A stretch of DNA of 64,000 nt, taken from assembly GCA_016188575.1 (NCBI GenBank), contig JACPHN010000022.1, positions 1-64,000 on the forward strand, in the 5' to 3' direction. Below, piece after piece: positions 26,670 to 35,960 of this stretch. This DNA comes from Candidatus Schekmanbacteria bacterium (GTDB taxonomy: Bacteria; CSSED10-310; JACPHN01). The stretch's first letter is position 1. Each line of letters starts with the position of its first letter. The notes under the pieces were generated by a model. That model did not search any database, was not told the DNA's origin, and was given only the letters and a program-made list of their open reading frames with translations. Position numbers and translations under genes: made by a program.

Positions 26670-28543
26670 GCGGCGAGACGGCGCTCCGGCCGGTCGCGGA
26701 TGAGGAGCTTGTCGGGCTGGTCGTGAGAAGGGCCGGCGAGGTCGACTTGCGCCGCGACATCTTTCAGGTGGCACGCTACGCCAAAGAACGCGGCATCCGT
26801 ATGACCAAGCGCGAAAACACCATACCCAGGACCGATGCGCGGCGGTTGGCAAAGCTGCTCTCGCGCCAGGGTGAAGATACGATCATCGAGCAGGAAGGAT
26901 TTTCCGAGTGGGCGGAATATGTTCTGCGCGTGGCCCGGGATCTCGGCGTCGTCGAGTTCGATATCGAGGGGATATACGCGGGGTATACGAGCGATGAACC
27001 GTGCTTCCCGGACAACGATGTGGTGGTGAAGCAGCGCGAGTGGGACCGTTATCTGGGCGGTACGCCGACAGGAAAGGAGCAGGCGCTGCTGGATGTCCTG
27101 GTGAAGACCACCCCGAATGAGTTTTTCGCGCGATCACTGCTGATACCGCAGGGCGTTTTCTCCTCCTTCGGCTCGGGACTCGGTCCCGCTTCACGGATGA
27201 ATCTCTCGAACATCCGCCGGCGCCTGCTCGAGCTGCTGGCCACGCTGCCTGCGGCGGTCTGGTACGAGCTCACCGATCTGATCGACCTGATCCAGCTGCG
27301 TGAGCCGAACCTGATCCTCGATCCGGCAACCCGACGGGAGGATCCCAGCTCCAGAGCGGAGCTCGAGCGCTGGACCTTCGAAAAGAAGCGGCAGGCTCTC
27401 GCCGCGAAGGGCGCTCGGGGGAAGGTCGTGTTCCTGGAGAGGCCGGCGGGACCACGGCCGGAGATACGGCTAGAGAGTATCTACTGCAACTTCCACGAGG
27501 GTCCGGCCGGCGATGAGTCTCATCAAGAGCGCCAGCCGATACCGCCCGATGCTCCAGACGGTTTTCGCCGCGTCGAGGGCCGCTACCTGGAGTGGTTTCT
27601 GGCGGGGATTCCGTTTCTGTGCGGATTCGTGGATCTGGCGTACCGCGCCGACAACGATGACCACGGGCGCGAGATGCGGCCGTACCGCGAGCGGTTGCGT
27701 GCGGTGCGCCTGACGGCGAAGTTGCGTCAGGTCGTCACGAAGGACCCCGCGCTGGACCGCGTGGCGGTCACCGTCCTGCCGACGCACGAAGTCATCGTGG
27801 AAGCCCCGAGCTATCCGGACTGCCAGCTCGCGGTCCTCGCGCGATACTGCGAGCTGCGCGGCGAGGATCGACCGGTGTACCGCTTGCGTCTCGACCGCAA
27901 ACGCATAATCGGGCATTTCGCGGCGGCCCCGGTGGGGGCGCCGAGCGCCGTTGTGGAGCTTGGCCGGCTGACCGATCGGCCCATTCCGCCCAATGTCGTA
28001 GCGGAGCTCGAAGCGTGGAGCGGCCATGCCGAGAAGCTGCTAATCTTCGAAAACGCCGCCGTCGTAGAGCTGCACGACGCCGCCAAGAGGCGGGGCAAGG
28101 TGTGCGGAGATCTCGGCGAGCTACTGGTGACGGCCGGGCCGGCCCATTCGGCCTTCATTGTTGCCCGGGACCCGCTGCGGGTCTACGCGGCACTCGAGGC
28201 GCTCGAGCACGTGCCGCTGCTGGTGCAGCATGATGACCGAGAGCTCGCCGCAGCGCCCGCCCCAAGCAAGCTGGCGCCCCAGCAGGCGCACCGGGACAAA
28301 CGCCGGCCGGCACAAGCGGAAAAGGTGGCGCCACAAAAGGTGGGTCTGCAAGCCGTGGATATTGTGGGCTATCGCTCCTCCGTTCCGGAGCTCATGCGCG
28401 CGGTTCAGGAGAGACTCCAGACCGTTGCTGGAGCTGGCGCGCTCGTTGGCGATGACTTGCTCGTGCTGCCGGCGGCGGCGCTTCCAGCCCTGCGGCGAGT
28501 GATCAACGAGCTCTCGGAGCAGTACGATGTGGAGCTCCTCTGA
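26666..28543 (+). CDS. XPB/Ssl2-like helicase-associated domain protein
   Basis: This 625-residue protein resembles the helicase-associated (Helicase_C_3 / XPB-Ssl2 N-terminal-like) proteins encoded beside XPB in actinobacteria. Supporting segments are EVIVEAPSYPDCQLAVLARY with YRLRLDRKRIIGH (about 372-415), RPIPPNVVAELEAWSGHAEK (about 435-454) and GELLVTAGPAHSAFIVARDP (about 482-501). The first 300 residues have no family that I can name. A Lys/Gln/Ala-rich linker (about 530-560) separates a small C-terminal domain. It overlaps the previous gene by four bases and the helicase gene by 17, so the three proteins are probably made together and may form a complex. Confidence 0.78.
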   Translation: MSGETALRPVADEELVGLVVRRAGEVDLRRDIFQVARYAKERGIRMTKRENTIPRTDARRLAKLLSRQGEDTIIEQEGFSEWAEYVLRVARDLGVVEFDIEGIYAGYTSDEPCFPDNDVVVKQREWDRYLGGTPTGKEQALLDVLVKTTPNEFFARSLLIPQGVFSSFGSGLGPASRMNLSNIRRRLLELLATLPAAVWYELTDLIDLIQLREPNLILDPATRREDPSSRAELERWTFEKKRQALAAKGARGKVVFLERPAGPRPEIRLESIYCNFHEGPAGDESHQERQPIPPDAPDGFRRVEGRYLEWFLAGIPFLCGFVDLAYRADNDDHGREMRPYRERLRAVRLTAKLRQVVTKDPALDRVAVTVLPTHEVIVEAPSYPDCQLAVLARYCELRGEDRPVYRLRLDRKRIIGHFAAAPVGAPSAVVELGRLTDRPIPPNVVAELEAWSGHAEKLLIFENAAVVELHDAAKRRGKVCGDLGELLVTAGPAHSAFIVARDPLRVYAALEALEHVPLLVQHDDRELAAAPAPSKLAPQQAHRDKRRPAQAEKVAPQKVGLQAVDIVGYRSSVPELMRAVQERLQTVAGAGALVGDDLLVLPAAALPALRRVINELSEQYDVELL

Positions 28544-30269
28544 CGCGACAGAAAGCGTTCGGGCGGCGTTCGAGAGCAGCATGCCGCAGGCGGAGATTCC
28601 GCCCACGGAACGTCCGATCGTGGTGCAGAGCGACGCGACCGTGCTGCTCGAAACCCAGAGCCCATGGGCGGCCGCGGCGCGCAACGCGCTCAGCGCGTTC
28701 GCGCACCTGGAGCGCTCACCCGAGTACATCCACACGTATCGAATCACCCCGTTGTCGCTGTGGAATGCGGCCGCGGCGGGCGTGACGGGCGAGTGGATCG
28801 TGCGCACGCTGGCCGCGCTGTGCCGCTATCCGCTGCCTGAGCTCGTGCGCACGGAAATCGCGGAGCAGATTCGCAGGTTTGGCAAAACCCGGCTCGTGCT
28901 GTCTCGCGAGCGCGTGGGCTTCTTGCGCCTGGAGATCGCCGACCCGCGGCTTGGCCTCGAGCTGGAGCGCGCCAAGGAAATTGCGCCATTTTGGCATGAG
29001 CGCGAGGATGATGCGCTACTGGTGCCGACGTTTCACCGCGGCGCCATCAAGCAGGCGCTCGTGCAGCTCGGCTATCCCGCCGAGGATCTGTGCGGCTATG
29101 CCACGGGTGAACCGCTCGCGCTGAGCCTGCGCGAGATCACCTGCAGCGGCGACGGCTTCCGCTTGCGGCCCTACCAGGTCGAAGCGGTCGATACGTTTCA
29201 TCTGGGCGGCGGCCCCCGCGGCGGTGCGGGGGTCATCGTCCTGCCGTGCGGCGCCGGGAAAACCGTGATCGGCCTCGCCGTGATGGCGCGACTGCAGGTC
29301 TCCACGCTCATTCTGGCCACCAATACCGTCGCCGTTCACCAGTGGCGCGACGAAATCCTGGACAAGACCGGCCTCGACCCCCACCTCATCGGCGAATACA
29401 CCGGCGCCGAAAAGGAGATCCGGCCCGTCACGATCACCACCTATCAGATGCTGACCCATCGCGGCTCGCGCACCGAGGAGTTTCGCCACCTCGAGCTGGT
29501 GCGGCGCAGCCAGTGGGGACTGCTCATTTATGACGAAGTGCATCTACTCCCGGCGCCGGTTTTCCGGGTGACCTCGGAGATTCAGGTCCGGCGGCGGCTC
29601 GGCTTGACGGCGACGCTGGTGCGCGAGGACGGCCGGGAAGGCGACGTGTTCGCGCTCATCGGTCCCAAGCGCTACGACCTGCCCTGGCGGGTGCTCGAAG
29701 AGCGCGGATACATCGCCGAAGCCACGTGCTGCGAAATCAGGTTGCAGCTCGACGAGGCGCGGCAGGTGGAGTACGCGCTTGCCGAAAAATCCGACAAGTT
29801 CCGCATCGCGGCGGAAAACCCGCGCAAGATACACATCGTCGAGGAGCTCATCAGCAACAATCCGGACGATTCCATCCTGGTCATCGGCCAGTACATCGAC
29901 CAGCTCGAGCACGTCGCGGGCGACCTCGGCTTGCCGCTGATCACCGGAAAGACGCGGAACAGCGAGCGCGAGGCGCTCTACGAAGCGTTTCGCCAGGGCC
30001 GGCAGCGCGTCCTGGTGGTGTCCAAGGTCGCCAACTTCTCGATCGACCTGCCGGATGCGTCGCTCGCGATTCAAATCTCGGGGACGTTCGGCTCGCGCCA
30101 GGAGGAAGCTCAGCGCCTCGGTCGCATCCTCCGCCCCAAAGCGCGCTCGGCACGCTTCTATACGGTCGTGTCACGAGACACGACCGAACAAATCTTCGCC
30201 GCCAAGCGCCAGCTTTTTCTCGTCGAGCAGGGCTACCGCTATCGCATCGTAAACTGGGACGAGCGGTGA
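28527..30269 (+). CDS. XPB/Rad25-like DNA helicase
   Basis: This 580-residue SF2 helicase is of the XPB type. Motif I is LPCGAGKTVIG (about 239-249), motif II is IYDEVHLLPAPVF (about 333), followed by the XPB-diagnostic LTATLVREDGRE containing the RED motif (about 359-370), and motif VI is SRQEEAQRLGRILRPK (about 524-539). XPB proteins open or translocate on duplex DNA in transcription and repair; bacterial members are 3'-5' helicases of uncertain physiological role. The ATG at 28527 lies inside the upstream gene; a later ATG near 28580 is possible. It is the last gene of the trio; the next gene is convergent. Confidence 0.93.
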   Translation: MWSSSDATESVRAAFESSMPQAEIPPTERPIVVQSDATVLLETQSPWAAAARNALSAFAHLERSPEYIHTYRITPLSLWNAAAAGVTGEWIVRTLAALCRYPLPELVRTEIAEQIRRFGKTRLVLSRERVGFLRLEIADPRLGLELERAKEIAPFWHEREDDALLVPTFHRGAIKQALVQLGYPAEDLCGYATGEPLALSLREITCSGDGFRLRPYQVEAVDTFHLGGGPRGGAGVIVLPCGAGKTVIGLAVMARLQVSTLILATNTVAVHQWRDEILDKTGLDPHLIGEYTGAEKEIRPVTITTYQMLTHRGSRTEEFRHLELVRRSQWGLLIYDEVHLLPAPVFRVTSEIQVRRRLGLTATLVREDGREGDVFALIGPKRYDLPWRVLEERGYIAEATCCEIRLQLDEARQVEYALAEKSDKFRIAAENPRKIHIVEELISNNPDDSILVIGQYIDQLEHVAGDLGLPLITGKTRNSEREALYEAFRQGRQRVLVVSKVANFSIDLPDASLAIQISGTFGSRQEEAQRLGRILRPKARSARFYTVVSRDTTEQIFAAKRQLFLVEQGYRYRIVNWDER

Positions 30270-30283
30270 CCGCGCTGGACCGC

Positions 30284-31102
30284 TCATCGCGGTCCGCCCC
30301 CACCCGCGAGACGCTGAAAGAGCTGACCGGAGCGCAGGCGCAGGTCGAGCGGCAGCAGGTGAGTCGAGACAAAGATTGCGGCCGCGTTCGCCAGGCCCGC
30401 GATCACCGAGCGGCGGCCTCGCGCCATGGCCCGCAGCCCGATGCGCGCCACGGTCTCGGCAGGCATCAGCCCGAGCTGAGTCAGCTTGGTCGGCTTCATG
30501 CCGGCCACGTCCAGAAACTCCGTGCGCGTGCCGCCCGGGTTGAGCACCGTGACGGTGACGCCCGTGCCGCGCAGCTCGTGCCCGATCGCCTCGCCAAAGC
30601 TGGTCACAAATGCCTTCGTCGCCGCGTAGGTGGCGAACGTGGGCATGGACACGAAGGCGGCGATCGAGGAGACGAGCAGAATATCGCCGCGGCCGCGCTG
30701 CAGCATTCCCGGCAAGAAGCGCTTGGTGAGCTCGACCAGGGCGACGACGTTGAGCTGAATCATGGCCAGCTCGCGAGCGAGCTCATGGTCCGAGAAGCGA
30801 CCGTCGATGCCGAATCCCGCGTTGTTGATCAGCAGGTCGACGGCGCGGCCCAGCTTCGCCACCTCCGCAAAGACTGCGCCCGCGGCCTCGGGCGTCGCCA
30901 GGTCGACGGCGATAACATCGACCGTGACCCCGTACCGGTCCCGCAGCTTCTCCGCTAGCGCTTCGAGCCGGTCACGCCGCCGCGCCACGAGAATCAGGTG
31001 ACAGCCACTTTGCGCCAGAAGGTGCGCAAACGCCTCGCCAATGCCCGCGCTGGCCCCCGTTACCAGGGCGGTCTTCCCGTTCCACTTCGCATCTGTCGAC
31101 AT
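30284..31102 (-). CDS. Short-chain dehydrogenase/reductase (SDR)
   Basis: This 272-residue classical SDR has the NAD(P)-binding motif TGASAGIGE (about 16-24), NNAG (about 92-95), the catalytic Ser in LLVSSIAAF, and YAATK (Tyr and Lys) near 161-165. The substrate is unknown. The ATG at 31102 is preferred because GGGAGG lies five bases upstream; the frame extends to 31174 without an SD. The C-terminus (about 235-272) has a hydrophobic stretch (ANAAAIFVSTHLLPLDL) that could associate with membrane. The gene is convergent with the XPB operon, 14 bases away, and stands alone on this strand. Confidence 0.92.
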   Translation of the reverse strand: MSTDAKWNGKTALVTGASAGIGEAFAHLLAQSGCHLILVARRRDRLEALAEKLRDRYGVTVDVIAVDLATPEAAGAVFAEVAKLGRAVDLLINNAGFGIDGRFSDHELARELAMIQLNVVALVELTKRFLPGMLQRGRGDILLVSSIAAFVSMPTFATYAATKAFVTSFGEAIGHELRGTGVTVTVLNPGGTRTEFLDVAGMKPTKLTQLGLMPAETVARIGLRAMARGRRSVIAGLANAAAIFVSTHLLPLDLRLRSGQLFQRLAGGGGPR

Positions 31103-31189
31103 TCCCCACCTCCCTTCGGTCCGTCTTCCATCTCGATTCCGCGGCGCGCCCTTTGCGCCCGCGCTCATGGCCACATCAACTGCGCGGCG

Positions 31190-32131
31190 CTACAGGGTCG
31201 CGCGCCGCACGAGCGTCCGACCACCGAGTGGATCGGCCTCCAGCCAGAGCACGTGACACCCGTCGGGCGTGAGCGCCCATTCTCGCCCGGAAAGCAGCAC
31301 GCGCGCGGCGGCGGCAGCGACTGTCCGGTGCGGCGCTGATCCCGGCGCGGCTCCCGCCTCCGCCAGTGCGAATGCTCCGTTTCCGTCTTCTTGTTGCAGC
31401 AGCATCAGGCGGCCATCGGGCATGGGAAGCAGCGCACGGCGCTGCTGCGGCCCGGCTGTCGCGATCTCCGGCAGCGCCTGCAGAAATGCTCCGGAAGGCA
31501 ATCGGAAAAGACCCGCCGCGGCCTGCACGGCACGATACGGCGGCGCCAGCACGACGTAGGAAACCCCGCGATTCACCAGCTCGAGGGCGATCGCGCCATC
31601 TGGATAGGCAACGAGCCGGCTCACGGTGTCGAGCGGCGCGGTGCGGTCGGCAGCTTCGCCAGCTCGATCGTATTCCCCTAGCAATGCACCGTCGGTGCCG
31701 TAGCGTTGCAGGAGGTAGCCCGGCTGCCAGGGGGTTGCGGCGGATACGCTCTGCTCGCCGGCGACGAAGACGCTCCCGGCGGCCGCCGCCAGATGCCTGA
31801 TGAGACCCACGCGGCCGTCCACCGGAAACTCGCGGGAGAATGCTCCGGTCGCGCTCAACACGACGATTTTCGTCCGCGCACCCAAATAGAGGAGCCCGTC
31901 TTCGTCGATGGCGAGCCCGGACGAATCCACGAAGACGCCGTCTGGTCCGGCGCCCAGAGGGATAGCTCCGGGTCCGTCGCCCGCGGGCAGCGTCGTCAGG
32001 ATCGCTGTATGTTCCACCGCCAACACGCCTGGCGCGGCCAGGGCCCCGGCGGCGAGCAGGCAGACGAGTGTCGCCATCGGCGGCAAGACGCCAAGAAGGC
32101 GTCTGAGTTGTGATGCGTGGCGCGTTTTCAT
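31190..32131 (-). CDS. Secreted beta-propeller-like hypothetical protein
   Basis: This 313-residue protein starts at the ATG at 32131 with GGAGG upstream. A signal peptide (about 1-38, containing MATLVCLLAAGALAAPGVLA) precedes a region with repeated strand patterns typical of NHL/PQQ-like propellers: SGLAIDEDGLLYLG, RHLAAAAGSVFVAGE, RLVAYPDGAIALE and LLPMPDGRLMLLQQ. The spacing of the D-G-turn motifs is about 50 residues, compatible with four or five blades. The assignment to a propeller is inference from that periodicity. It follows the NlpC/P60-like gene on the same strand, 22 bases apart, so the two may be an operon. Confidence 0.75.
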   Translation of the reverse strand: MKTRHASQLRRLLGVLPPMATLVCLLAAGALAAPGVLAVEHTAILTTLPAGDGPGAIPLGAGPDGVFVDSSGLAIDEDGLLYLGARTKIVVLSATGAFSREFPVDGRVGLIRHLAAAAGSVFVAGEQSVSAATPWQPGYLLQRYGTDGALLGEYDRAGEAADRTAPLDTVSRLVAYPDGAIALELVNRGVSYVVLAPPYRAVQAAAGLFRLPSGAFLQALPEIATAGPQQRRALLPMPDGRLMLLQQEDGNGAFALAEAGAAPGSAPHRTVAAAAARVLLSGREWALTPDGCHVLWLEADPLGGRTLVRRATL

Positions 32132-32153
32132 GGCTCCGGCCTCCTCTTCCTTT

Positions 32154-33650
32154 CTACAGGTCCTTGAAGCGGCGAATTAGCATGACGGGTGGGCTCGCGC
32201 TGCTCTTGCGCCCCCCGAGCGTCGCGTCGAGCGTATCCCAGCCGACGCCGCCGTCAGCGTGGTGGTTGGGCTCGTAGGTGCCCGTCCAGGAGTTGTAATA
32301 GCGGTGGGTCGCGTAGGTCAGGCTGTCGTACAGATCGAGACGGCCAGGCGTCTGCCCATCGTCGGCGCGCACGATCGTGGTGTGATCGTAGCGCTGGTCC
32401 GCGGCACCGACGGCATCGAGCCCGTCCCAGTCAAAGAAGATCAGATCTCCTGGCCGCACCTGCTGGCTCGCCGTGCCGATTTCGACTGTGACGGCCTCGC
32501 GGGTAGTGGCGTCGCGCCAGGTCGAGCTGTCCACATCCCAGTAGAGCTTGCCGAGAGCGCCGACCGCCTTGGTCTGGGAGCCGGTGCCGAGCCAGTGAGC
32601 CGACGTGTAGGTCGCCGACTTGCCGCTGGCGCGATAGGCCGCTACCGCGAGGTCGGCGCAGTCGAATCCGACGTAGCGTTCCGACTGGTGGCTGGACGTG
32701 GAGCTACCCTCGGAGCCGTAGAGCCACGGGATGCGGCGAAAGGCTTCGGCGTGCTCGACCACGCGTCCGACGGAAGTCCCGGCGGCGAGCGCACCGAGAC
32801 GGCTCAGGCGGTGCACGCCGGCGGTGATGCCGAGCGAGTACGCGGCGGCCTCGAGGTTGCTCGCGGTGGCCTCGTCGCCGCTTCCCAAGGTCGAGTAGGT
32901 GTTGCCCTTGCTGCTCACCTCGGCGCGCCAGAAGCGCGTGCCCGCATCGCTCGCGAGAACGTGGCGCCACCCGGATTGTGCCAGCGTCTGGGGGAAACCG
33001 TATTCGATAGTGTCGTACGCGATCCAGGAAGCGGTGTCGGGGTCGACGTTGGTGTAGAACGGGTAGGTTGATGTGACCCATTCGGCGCTGTCCTGATGGT
33101 GATCGTGGACGGGGATCTCGTAGATGCGCACGTCGAGCGGGCCAAGGGCGGCGTCGTCCCAGGGTGTCAAAGTCAGTGTCTTGCCGGCGACGATCGCCTG
33201 GGCCGGCAGGCCGGAGGTCGCGCCGCCGACGTAATGGCGGGTCTCCCCGGTGGCGTCGTAGATCACGTGGACGACGGCGTACAGGGTCGCGCTGTCGGTG
33301 GCGCCGACGACCTTGTTGTCGGAGGTCGGGGTCGCGGTGCCGGTTGCCGAAACCAGAGCGACGCCGGTAACGGTGACCGTGGGCGTCGCGGCGGGGTGCA
33401 GGAGCAGGGCAGCCGCGGGCGCAGGGAATGGAAGTAGGATGCTGGAGGCGCGGGCAGGAGCGACGGTGAGCGCGGCGAGGGCGATGGTGAGGCAGGCGGT
33501 GAGCGGGGCGGCGCGCCAGGAGGCGGGCGCGGCCGGAAGTCCGCGGGTGAGCAGGCGGAGTTTGCGACCAATATGGCTGCCGGCCTTCAGGCCGGCGACA
33601 TGTTTGGGCGGGGATTCGGACCGGCTGACGAATGGATGATGGGGGTTCAC
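32154..33650 (-). CDS. Secreted protein with NlpC/P60-like C-terminal domain
   Basis: This 498-residue protein starts at the GTG at 33650, with AAAGGA eight bases upstream. The N-terminus is basic, followed by a hydrophobic segment (APLTACLTIALAALTVAPARA, about 48-68), which fits an unusually long signal region. The C-terminal part (about 330-450) shows an NlpC/P60-like arrangement: Cys in YVGFDCADLAVAAYRA, RPGDLIFFDWDG, and His in YDHTTIVRAD. Those are the Cys and His positions expected of a cysteine peptidase or amidase acting on cell wall or small peptides. The third residue is not obvious. The middle (about 80-320) is beta-rich and unrecognised. Confidence 0.7.
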   Translation of the reverse strand: MNPHHPFVSRSESPPKHVAGLKAGSHIGRKLRLLTRGLPAAPASWRAAPLTACLTIALAALTVAPARASSILLPFPAPAAALLLHPAATPTVTVTGVALVSATGTATPTSDNKVVGATDSATLYAVVHVIYDATGETRHYVGGATSGLPAQAIVAGKTLTLTPWDDAALGPLDVRIYEIPVHDHHQDSAEWVTSTYPFYTNVDPDTASWIAYDTIEYGFPQTLAQSGWRHVLASDAGTRFWRAEVSSKGNTYSTLGSGDEATASNLEAAAYSLGITAGVHRLSRLGALAAGTSVGRVVEHAEAFRRIPWLYGSEGSSTSSHQSERYVGFDCADLAVAAYRASGKSATYTSAHWLGTGSQTKAVGALGKLYWDVDSSTWRDATTREAVTVEIGTASQQVRPGDLIFFDWDGLDAVGAADQRYDHTTIVRADDGQTPGRLDLYDSLTYATHRYYNSWTGTYEPNHHADGGVGWDTLDATLGGRKSSASPPVMLIRRFKDL

Positions 33651-33991
33651 GGCGACATCCTTTCGGGGAGCGAGGAATGCGGCGTTTGGCGCTGAGATGC
33701 AAGTCTTGCGCCAACCTGGATCCACCACCTGCTCGCCATCGCCGCGTGCCGCCTGCGTCCCGAAGTGCGCGTATTTGTCTCACTTCGCTGGCGCCATCCG
33801 AAAAACAATGCACTGCAAGCTCTTTTCTTTCTGTGAAAACAAGTTCGCCGACAATGCGCGCGCGTGCATAGTCAGCCGCTCTTGCGCAGGGCTCTGCGGT
33901 GTGCATCACCGGCCGAGCAGCGAGGTCGGCTATGAAGTCTCCTCGTCACCCGATCTCCGGCGCGGAAACCTCGGCCTTCAGTCCGGCATCC
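33651..33991. other. Intergenic stretch without a gene
   Basis: This stretch separates the NlpC/P60-like gene from the phosphoesterase gene, both on the minus strand. Around 33780-33860 it is AT-richer and could hold a minus-strand promoter, but no convincing -35/-10 pair was found. No small gene is supported. Confidence 0.4.
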
Positions 33992-34711
33992 TCACTGGTG
34001 CGATGGCCGCTCGTCTCGCATCGCGGTGATCCAGCGCGGCTCCGCGGTTTCCCCGGCGATACGCAAGGCCGCTTGCCAACTGTGCCCATCCACGTGCACA
34101 TCGACGTAGCCCCCGTGTGCGAAGGCTCCCGGGTTGATCACCACGGTTCTGCCGATATTGTCGGCGCCGACGCCCTCGTGAATGTGGCCGGTCACGAGCA
34201 GATCCGGCTGCGTGTCGACCACGAAAGCCCGCACCGCCTGGCTGCCGACGTGCGCTCCCGAATGCAGTCGGTCCGCAACGGTGTCGCGCGGCGGCGCATG
34301 ACAGACGACGATGCGGATGGCCGCGTCGCGAATTGGGGCGTGCGCCTCCGCGAGATACTCGGCCAGCTCCTGCTCAGAAAACTCCGTCGGCGTGTGAAAC
34401 GGGGTCCGGTTAGAGCCGCCGACGCCGCAGATGCCGACCGAGCCATCCCCGAGCAGGTGCGCCCGCCGATGCAGGTTGACGCCTTCGGCCGTGAGGTAGC
34501 GATCGACGTCGGCAGTATCCATGTTACCGACCTGCGCGAGAACCGGCGAGAAGCACGCCCGCGCGGCATCGAGAACGCGCCGAGCCTGGGGTCTCGCGCC
34601 GCCGGTGGTGATATCCCCGGCGAGAACCGCCAGGTCAACGGCCGGAGGAACGGGGATGCCGGCGAGCTGGGACGTGCGGTCGTGAATATCGCCGAAAAAG
34701 ATGAGCCGCAT
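33992..34711 (-). CDS. Calcineurin-like metallophosphoesterase
   Basis: This 239-residue protein has metallophosphoesterase motifs in order: FGDIH (Asp and His, about 6-10), VLAGDITTG (about 29-37), VGNMD in place of the usual GNHD (about 61-65; His replaced by Met), VVCHAPP (about 143-149) and TGHIHEG (about 180-186). The GNHD His is normally a key catalytic residue, although GNxD variants occur in YfcE-like families. The ATG at 34711 is preceded by GGAGTG. The gene is divergent from the flippase-like gene, with a palindrome between them. Confidence 0.9.
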   Translation of the reverse strand: MRLIFFGDIHDRTSQLAGIPVPPAVDLAVLAGDITTGGARPQARRVLDAARACFSPVLAQVGNMDTADVDRYLTAEGVNLHRRAHLLGDGSVGICGVGGSNRTPFHTPTEFSEQELAEYLAEAHAPIRDAAIRIVVCHAPPRDTVADRLHSGAHVGSQAVRAFVVDTQPDLLVTGHIHEGVGADNIGRTVVINPGAFAHGGYVDVHVDGHSWQAALRIAGETAEPRWITAMRDERPSHQ

Positions 34712-34760
34712 GGTCGCACTCCGGTGGCGCCCTACGAGCGGGCTTTCGCGGTCACGGCAG

Positions 34761-34782
34761 AGCATGATAGCATGCTTTTTTC
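34761..34782. promoter_or_regulatory. Palindrome with T-run between divergent genes
   Basis: AGCATG-atag-CATGCT forms a perfect six-base stem followed by seven T. It lies 50 bases upstream of the phosphoesterase start and 97 bases before the flippase-like gene. It could be an operator or a weak terminator-like attenuator for the plus strand. Confidence 0.35.
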
Positions 34783-34878
34783 CGCTTCGCTGGTGCCGCT
34801 GCGGCGGCGGCAAGCCGGCGAGGTTTGCGATCGGGGCGAATGCCGGCGTGTCCGGTTCTCAGGAAAGCAGCTCAGACC

Positions 34879-35928
34879 ATGACCGAGGAACAGACCGCCC
34901 GGCGGCGGGTGCCGTGGAAACTGATCGTCCGGTGCGCCGGGAGTATTCTGCTGGTTGCCTTCGTCTTGCGAGCCGTGCCGGTGCGCGCGATCGCAGCGCG
35001 CCTCGGCTCAGCCGACATGGCACTCGTGGCAGCGGCGTTCGCGCTCAATGTGACCGGGTTTTTCTTCAGCGTCCTGCGCTGGCGGGTGCTCCTGCGCGGC
35101 CAGGGAACCGACGCGCGGATCCGCGACCTGTGCGAAATCTATCTGGTTGGTATCTTCTTTGGCAGCCTGCTGCCGGGGTTCTTGCTCGGCAGCGATGTGG
35201 TACGTTCCGAGGCGACGGTCAAGATCGCGCGCTCGCGCACGCGCGCCTATCTGACGGTGGCGATCGATCGTTTCTCGGGTCTCGTCGTGCTGGCGACCTT
35301 CTCCCTGTGTGGCGTGGCGCTGGGTGGCGCCGAGGTGACGGACATGAGGGCGCGGGGCATCGCGATTGCCGTCGCGTTCGCCGTGCTGGTGGTGGGCGCA
35401 GTGCTCTACTTGCCCCTCGCCTCGTCGCTGCTGCGGGCGGCGCGGCAGCTCCCGATCATCGGCGGCTTCAAGCTGCTGCAGTCGGTCGCGGATGGTCTGG
35501 AGGTATTCCGAGCACAGCCGCGGGTGCTGGCCAAAGCGATGTTCTGGGCGGTGGTCTTGCAGCTCAACGTCATCCTTTACTACGCTCTGATCGGCGCCGC
35601 GGTCGGCATCTCGCCGGTCCGGGTGGCCTACTTCATCGTCGTGCCGCTCGTCCTCATCCTTTTGATGCTGCCCGTAAGCATCAACGGCATCGGCCTCCGC
35701 GATGTCTTGTTCTGGCACCTGCTCGCGCCGTTCGGCGTTCCGCGCGACGGCGCGGTGGCGCTCGCGTGGGTCGATCTGGCTCTATATCTCGGCATCGGCT
35801 TGATCGGCGGTGCGGTCTTCCTGTGGCGCGGGCAGGATCTGCTGCGCCTCGCCCGCGCTGGCGGCGGCGAATGCCCCGCAGCGGAGATCGCGCCCGCGGG
35901 CGCCCAGGCTGATGGCGGGAGGACTTGA
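34879..35928 (+). CDS. UPF0104/AglD-MprF-type flippase-like membrane protein
   Basis: This 349-residue protein has about eight hydrophobic segments and belongs to the lysylphosphatidylglycerol synthase TM/UPF0104 family. Landmarks are RWRVLLRGQG (about 67-76), YLVGIFFGSLLPGFLLGSDV (about 91-110) and VAIDRFSGLVVL (about 128-139), the conserved (D/E)R-x-x-G segment. Family members such as MprF's membrane domain move lipids or lipid-linked products across the inner membrane. The ATG at 34879 follows AGGAAAG. It opens a co-directional set with a methyltransferase, a radical SAM protein and an SCP2-E1 fusion, suggesting that it handles a lipid product of those enzymes. Confidence 0.85.
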   Translation: MTEEQTARRRVPWKLIVRCAGSILLVAFVLRAVPVRAIAARLGSADMALVAAAFALNVTGFFFSVLRWRVLLRGQGTDARIRDLCEIYLVGIFFGSLLPGFLLGSDVVRSEATVKIARSRTRAYLTVAIDRFSGLVVLATFSLCGVALGGAEVTDMRARGIAIAVAFAVLVVGAVLYLPLASSLLRAARQLPIIGGFKLLQSVADGLEVFRAQPRVLAKAMFWAVVLQLNVILYYALIGAAVGISPVRVAYFIVVPLVLILLMLPVSINGIGLRDVLFWHLLAPFGVPRDGAVALAWVDLALYLGIGLIGGAVFLWRGQDLLRLARAGGGECPAAEIAPAGAQADGGRT

Positions 35929-35960
35929 CATAAGCTGCCGGCGCGGTTACGAATCGAGGC

